From an uncultured Porphyromonadaceae bacterium (GTDB lineage Bacteria > Bacteroidota > Bacteroidia > Bacteroidales > Muribaculaceae): DNA of 48,674 bases. Each line of letters starts with the position of its first letter. The stretch's first letter is position 1. Under the pieces are notes generated by a model. It was not told where the DNA came from, did no database searches, and saw only the letters and a program-made list of their open reading frames with translations. The stretch spans positions 1-48,674 of the forward strand of contig CAMWUJ010000016.1 in the NCBI GenBank assembly GCA_947177405.1, read 5' to 3'. The position numbers and the translations under genes are program-made. Shown piece after piece: positions 45,293 to 48,674 of the stretch.

Positions 45293-48134
45293 AGATATGA
45301 TGGAAAATGAAGGGAGAAAAGTCACTGAAAATATAGAGGTTTATGGAGCAAGAGTCCATAATCTTAAAAATATCGATGTAACGATACCCCACAATTCTCT
45401 TTCCGTTATAACCGGATTAAGTGGGTCAGGGAAATCATCCCTTGCTTTTGATACGATATTTGCGGAAGGACAAAGAAGGTATATCGAGACCTTTTCATCG
45501 TATGCAAGGAATATGTTAGGTTCTCTTGAGCGTCCGGACGTGGATAAAATAACCGGTTTAAGCCCTGTGATAAGCATAGAGCAGAAGACCGTGAATAAGA
45601 ATCCTCGAAGCACTATAGGAACGACTACTGAAATATATGACTTCTTCAGACTCTTATATGCCCGTTTGGGAGAAGCAAGAAGCTATGTATCTGGTCAACC
45701 GATGGTGAAATATTCTAAGGAAATGATAGTAGATCTATTGCTGAAAGAATATTCCGGGAAAAAAATCAGTATTCTTGCCCCATTGGTAAAAAACAGGAAA
45801 GGTCATTACAAAGAATTATTTGAAAATCTTAGAAAAAAAGGATTTCTATATGTTCGGGTTGATGGTAAGCTGGTTGAATTATCATTTGGTATGAAATTAA
45901 ACCGTTATCAGAACCATAGTATCGAACTTGTGGTGGATCGAATGAAACCTGATCAGAACGATACTGCTCGTTTACGGTCTTCCGTAGAGTCAGCCTTGAA
46001 GCAAGGAGACAGGCAAATGATGGTAATCGATATGGATACTAACGAGCTTCGTCACTTCAGCCAGATGCTCATGGATGCCGAGAATGGACTCTCTTATCCT
46101 GAACCTGCACCACATAACTTTTCATTTAATTCTCCTCAAGGTGCGTGTCCACGCTGCAAAGGATTGGGATATGTTAATGTTGTAGATATAGATAAGCTTA
46201 TTCCTGATAAGACAAAGTCTATCCACGAAGGAGCTATTACAGCATTGGGGAAATATCGGAATTCTATGGTGTTCTGGCAGATTGATGCTATTTGCAAGCT
46301 ATATGGAAGTGATATCAAGACTCCTATTTCCAAGCTCCCTGAAGAAGCCTTAAATGATATTCTCAATGGCACTGATGTAAGATTAGATATAAAAAATACA
46401 ACATTAAGCACGTCCGGATACCTCTCAACTTATGATGGTCTTATTAAATATATTGAGATGCAGAGGGATGAAGATGCCGGTGCTGAGGCTAATAAATGGA
46501 GCAACCAGTTTTATTCTACTACCACCTGCCCGGAGTGCAATGGTGATAGGTTAAACAAAATTTCCCTTCATTTCTTTATAGATGGTAAAAGTATAGCTGA
46601 TATCTCACGAATGGACTTGGGAGAACTCTACGAATGGTGTAAAGATCTTGAAGACAGGGTGGATGTATCTAAAAGAATAGTGGCTGAAGAGATTATGAAA
46701 GAGATAAGAAGTCGTCTTAAATTCCTTATTGACGTAGGACTTGATTATCTGTCTCTTAATCGTAGCACTGCATCTTTAAGCGGGGGAGAAAGCCAGAGAA
46801 TAAGATTAGCTACCCAAATTGGATCGCAGCTCGTCAATGTTTTGTACATTCTTGACGAGCCCTCTATAGGTTTGCATCAAAAAGATAATATCAAACTCAT
46901 AGACAGCCTTAAGAATTTAAGAGATAACGGAAATTCCATTATTGTTGTGGAGCATGATAAGGATATCATGAAGGAAGCTGACTATATAGTAGATATAGGG
47001 CCCGGAGCCGGACGAAAAGGGGGAGAGGTAGTATTTCAAGGCACACCGGAGTCAATGAATACTCATCATACCCTTACAGCGGATTATTTAAATGGAGAGA
47101 AAACAATTACTATTCCCGAAACAAGAAGGAAAGGGAATGGAAAATTCCTAACTATTAAAGGAGCATCCGGTCATAATTTAAAAAATGTTGACCTGAATAT
47201 ACCTTTAGGGTGTTTCGTATGTGTTGCCGGGGTGAGTGGTAGTGGTAAGTCATCGCTTATAAACGGAACTTTGCAAAGGATATTAAGCAAGAAGTTTTAT
47301 CGATCGCTGCAGGAGCCATTACCATATAAGGATATATTGGGAATTGAAAATATTGATAAGATAGTGACAGTGGATCAATCACCCCTCGGAAAATCTCCTC
47401 GTTCTAATCCTGCTACATATACAGGAGTTTTTTCGGATATAAGAAAGTTATTTGTTGAGCTTCCTGATTCCAAATTACGTGGATATAAACCTGGGAGATT
47501 CTCATTCAATGTTGCCGGAGGAAGATGTGAAACCTGTAAAGGGAACGGATATAAAACAATTGAGATGAATTTTCTTCCTGATGTGCTGGTTCCATGTGAG
47601 GAATGTCACGGCAAAAGATATAATAGGGAAACCCTCGAGGTAAGATATAAGGGAAAATCCATAGCCGATGTTTTAGAAATGACTGTGAATCAAGCAGTGG
47701 AGTTTTTTGAGAATGTTCCGGTAATAGTAAAGAAGCTTAAAGTGATACAAGAAATTGGTCTTGGATATATTAAACTTGGCCAACCGTCAAGCACATTAAG
47801 TGGAGGAGAGAATCAGCGTGTAAAACTTGCCACAGAGTTGGCAAAAAAAGATACAGGCAAAACTCTTTTCATTCTTGATGAACCTACCACCGGACTGCAT
47901 TTTGAAGATATACGCGTGTTACTTACCGTAATAAATAAACTTGTTGACAAGGGAAACACTATGGTGATTATCGAACACAATCTTGATGTTATAAAAAGTG
48001 CGGACTATATAATAGATATGGGTCCCGGAGGAGGAAGATCGGGTGGAAAGATTGTGGCTCAGGGGACTCCCGAAGAATTAGCGGCTATTGATTCACCAAC
48101 TTCCAAATTTATTCTGGAAGAATTAGAAAACTGA
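45261..48134 (+). CDS. uvrA: UvrABC system protein A (excinuclease ATPase)
   Basis: The 957-residue damage-recognition subunit of nucleotide excision repair. It has two ABC ATPase modules: Walker [10 protein letters not shown] (52-60) and GVSGSGKSS in the second half, and signatures LSGGESQR and LSGGENQR. Zinc-binding pairs occur at [15 protein letters not shown] and CETCKGNG with CEECHG. The start is uncertain: ATG 45261 overlaps the preceding gene by 32 bases, while ATG 45297 or 45300 gives a shorter N-terminus closer to most UvrA proteins. It ends before a terminator at 48145-48178. Confidence 0.97.
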   Translation: MAKAQEAGNIEDMMENEGRKVTENIEVYGARVHNLKNIDVTIPHNSLSVITGLSGSGKSSLAFDTIFAEGQRRYIETFSSYARNMLGSLERPDVDKITGLSPVISIEQKTVNKNPRSTIGTTTEIYDFFRLLYARLGEARSYVSGQPMVKYSKEMIVDLLLKEYSGKKISILAPLVKNRKGHYKELFENLRKKGFLYVRVDGKLVELSFGMKLNRYQNHSIELVVDRMKPDQNDTARLRSSVESALKQGDRQMMVIDMDTNELRHFSQMLMDAENGLSYPEPAPHNFSFNSPQGACPRCKGLGYVNVVDIDKLIPDKTKSIHEGAITALGKYRNSMVFWQIDAICKLYGSDIKTPISKLPEEALNDILNGTDVRLDIKNTTLSTSGYLSTYDGLIKYIEMQRDEDAGAEANKWSNQFYSTTTCPECNGDRLNKISLHFFIDGKSIADISRMDLGELYEWCKDLEDRVDVSKRIVAEEIMKEIRSRLKFLIDVGLDYLSLNRSTASLSGGESQRIRLATQIGSQLVNVLYILDEPSIGLHQKDNIKLIDSLKNLRDNGNSIIVVEHDKDIMKEADYIVDIGPGAGRKGGEVVFQGTPESMNTHHTLTADYLNGEKTITIPETRRKGNGKFLTIKGASGHNLKNVDLNIPLGCFVCVAGVSGSGKSSLINGTLQRILSKKFYRSLQEPLPYKDILGIENIDKIVTVDQSPLGKSPRSNPATYTGVFSDIRKLFVELPDSKLRGYKPGRFSFNVAGGRCETCKGNGYKTIEMNFLPDVLVPCEECHGKRYNRETLEVRYKGKSIADVLEMTVNQAVEFFENVPVIVKKLKVIQEIGLGYIKLGQPSSTLSGGENQRVKLATELAKKDTGKTLFILDEPTTGLHFEDIRVLLTVINKLVDKGNTMVIIEHNLDVIKSADYIIDMGPGGGRSGGKIVAQGTPEELAAIDSPTSKFILEELEN

Positions 48135-48144
48135 AACAATCATA

Positions 48145-48178
48145 TAAGGAGAGCTTTTAAAAGCCCTCCTTATTTTTT
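48145..48178 (+). terminator. Terminator after uvrA
   Basis: A 14-position stem (48145-48158 with 48159-48172, one mismatch; the innermost pairs must open to form the loop), followed by six T. Confidence 0.8.
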
Positions 48179-48501
48179 ACATAATCACTATTATGTTAAA
48201 TAGAATGTCATTTTCTCAAATTCATGAAAGTTTTTCTTCATCTATTTAGACATTAAGCGAGATAACAATTTCTGCAACTCTGGTATTAAATGATATCACT
48301 GGATGAGGTTTGAGCTAAAATACGATTCTAATTTTAAATGCGGAAGACGGAAATTATTATTATTTGGGAAAACATAATATAAAGTATGATTATGTATTAC
48401 TGCAAGGAATCAAGTTTAATTATAGACCATTGCTATATTAAATGGTAAAATTTATCTATGATCTATCCCTTTTATGATTTTATTAAGGCCTATTAAAAGG
48501 T
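48179..48501. other. Non-coding gap between uvrA and tRNA-Gln
   Basis: AT-rich, with no coding frame of more than about 20 codons that looks real and no recognised RNA. I see nothing else in it. Confidence 0.55.
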
Positions 48502-48530
48502 AAAAAAAATGAGTAGCAATTGCTACTCAT
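48502..48530 (-). terminator. Terminator of the tRNA-Gln transcript
   Basis: ATGAGTAGCA (48509-48518) and TGCTACTCAT (48521-48530) form a near-perfect palindrome. On the minus strand eight T follow. It lies 2 bases after the tRNA 3' end. Confidence 0.9.
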
Positions 48531-48532
48531 TG

Positions 48533-48603
48533 TTGCCTTGGAAAGACTCGAACTCTCACAAACGGAACCAGAATCCGGTGTGCTACCATTACACCACAAG
48601 GCA
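48533..48603 (-). tRNA. trnQ: tRNA-Gln (CUG anticodon)
   Basis: A 71-base cloverleaf on the minus strand. The acceptor stem TGCCTTG/CAAGGCA is perfect. The D arm is GTGT-AATGGTA-GCAC, the anticodon loop TTCTGGT (CTG) and the T loop TTCGAGT. Position 27-43 is a C-U mismatch at the top of the anticodon stem, and the variable loop is 4 bases. No CCA is encoded, so it must be added after transcription. Confidence 0.93.
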
Positions 48604-48620
48604 GTCATTAATAAAAATAG

Positions 48621-48674
48621 TTGCCTTGGAAAGACTCGAACTCTCACAAACGGAACCAGAATCCGGTGTGCTAC
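48621..48674 (-). tRNA. trnQ: Second tRNA-Gln (CUG), cut by the window end
   Basis: The 54 visible bases (3' part, including T arm, anticodon arm and part of the D arm) are identical to the tRNA at 48533-48603. A 17-base spacer separates the copies. The 5' end lies outside the window. Confidence 0.9.

Noticed and set aside
1..48674. CRISPR arrays, insertion sequences or prophage genes
   Set aside because: No regularly spaced repeats, transposase motifs or phage structural genes were seen on either strand.

Overview
The window is a chromosomal segment of a Bacteroidota bacterium, most likely order Bacteroidales and possibly a Muribaculaceae-like gut lineage (the family is inferred). The evidence is a DUF5686 outer-membrane protein, an archaeal-type prolyl-tRNA synthetase, a thrA-apgM-thrC operon without thrB, a gliding-motility-type C-terminal domain protein, DUF4293, DUF4886, and promoters of the Bacteroidota form TTTG-N20-TAnnTTTG instead of -35/-10 boxes. 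Most of it is core metabolism and information processing. I see no CRISPR array, insertion sequence, prophage or rRNA.

Layout. 1-9.8 kb: DUF5686 protein; convergent ECF sigma factor; rhlE helicase translationally coupled to trmN6; a secreted Trp/Gly/Ser-rich protein; a FadL-type barrel; a convergent THUMP-like methyltransferase. 10-13.4 kb: envelope pair (N-acetylmuramoyl-L-alanine amidase and MlaD) and a hexapeptide acetyltransferase. 13.5-26.7 kb, all minus strand: ppdK, then thrA-apgM-thrC, then ilvD-ilvB-ilvN-ilvC. 27-29.7 kb: M3 peptidase and DUF4293. 29.7-32.3 kb: a Y-family polymerase with a 50-residue partner, a likely transferred cassette, then a DUF4886 protein. 32.4-38.4 kb: proS, a DPP IV-type peptidase, an unrecognised six-helix membrane protein, miaA. 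38.4-43.6 kb, minus strand: dapA-dnaG-ABC ATPase-ABC permease. 43.9-48.1 kb: T9SS-type surface protein and uvrA. The right edge holds two tandem identical tRNA-Gln(CUG) genes, the second cut by the window end.

How the genes work together: the minus-strand block from 13.5 to 26.7 kb converts pyruvate and aspartate into branched-chain amino acids and threonine, with pyruvate phosphate dikinase next door at the PEP/pyruvate node. DapA also belongs to the aspartate family (lysine and diaminopimelate). The amidase, MlaD, barrels and secreted proteins serve the cell envelope.

No clearly new multi-gene system was found. The best leads are the phosphoglycerate-mutase-like protein in the homoserine kinase slot, a single-ACT-domain IlvN beside what may be a deletion, the Y-polymerase cassette with an almost absent 5' leader, and two unrecognised proteins (5691-6842 and 36117-37481).
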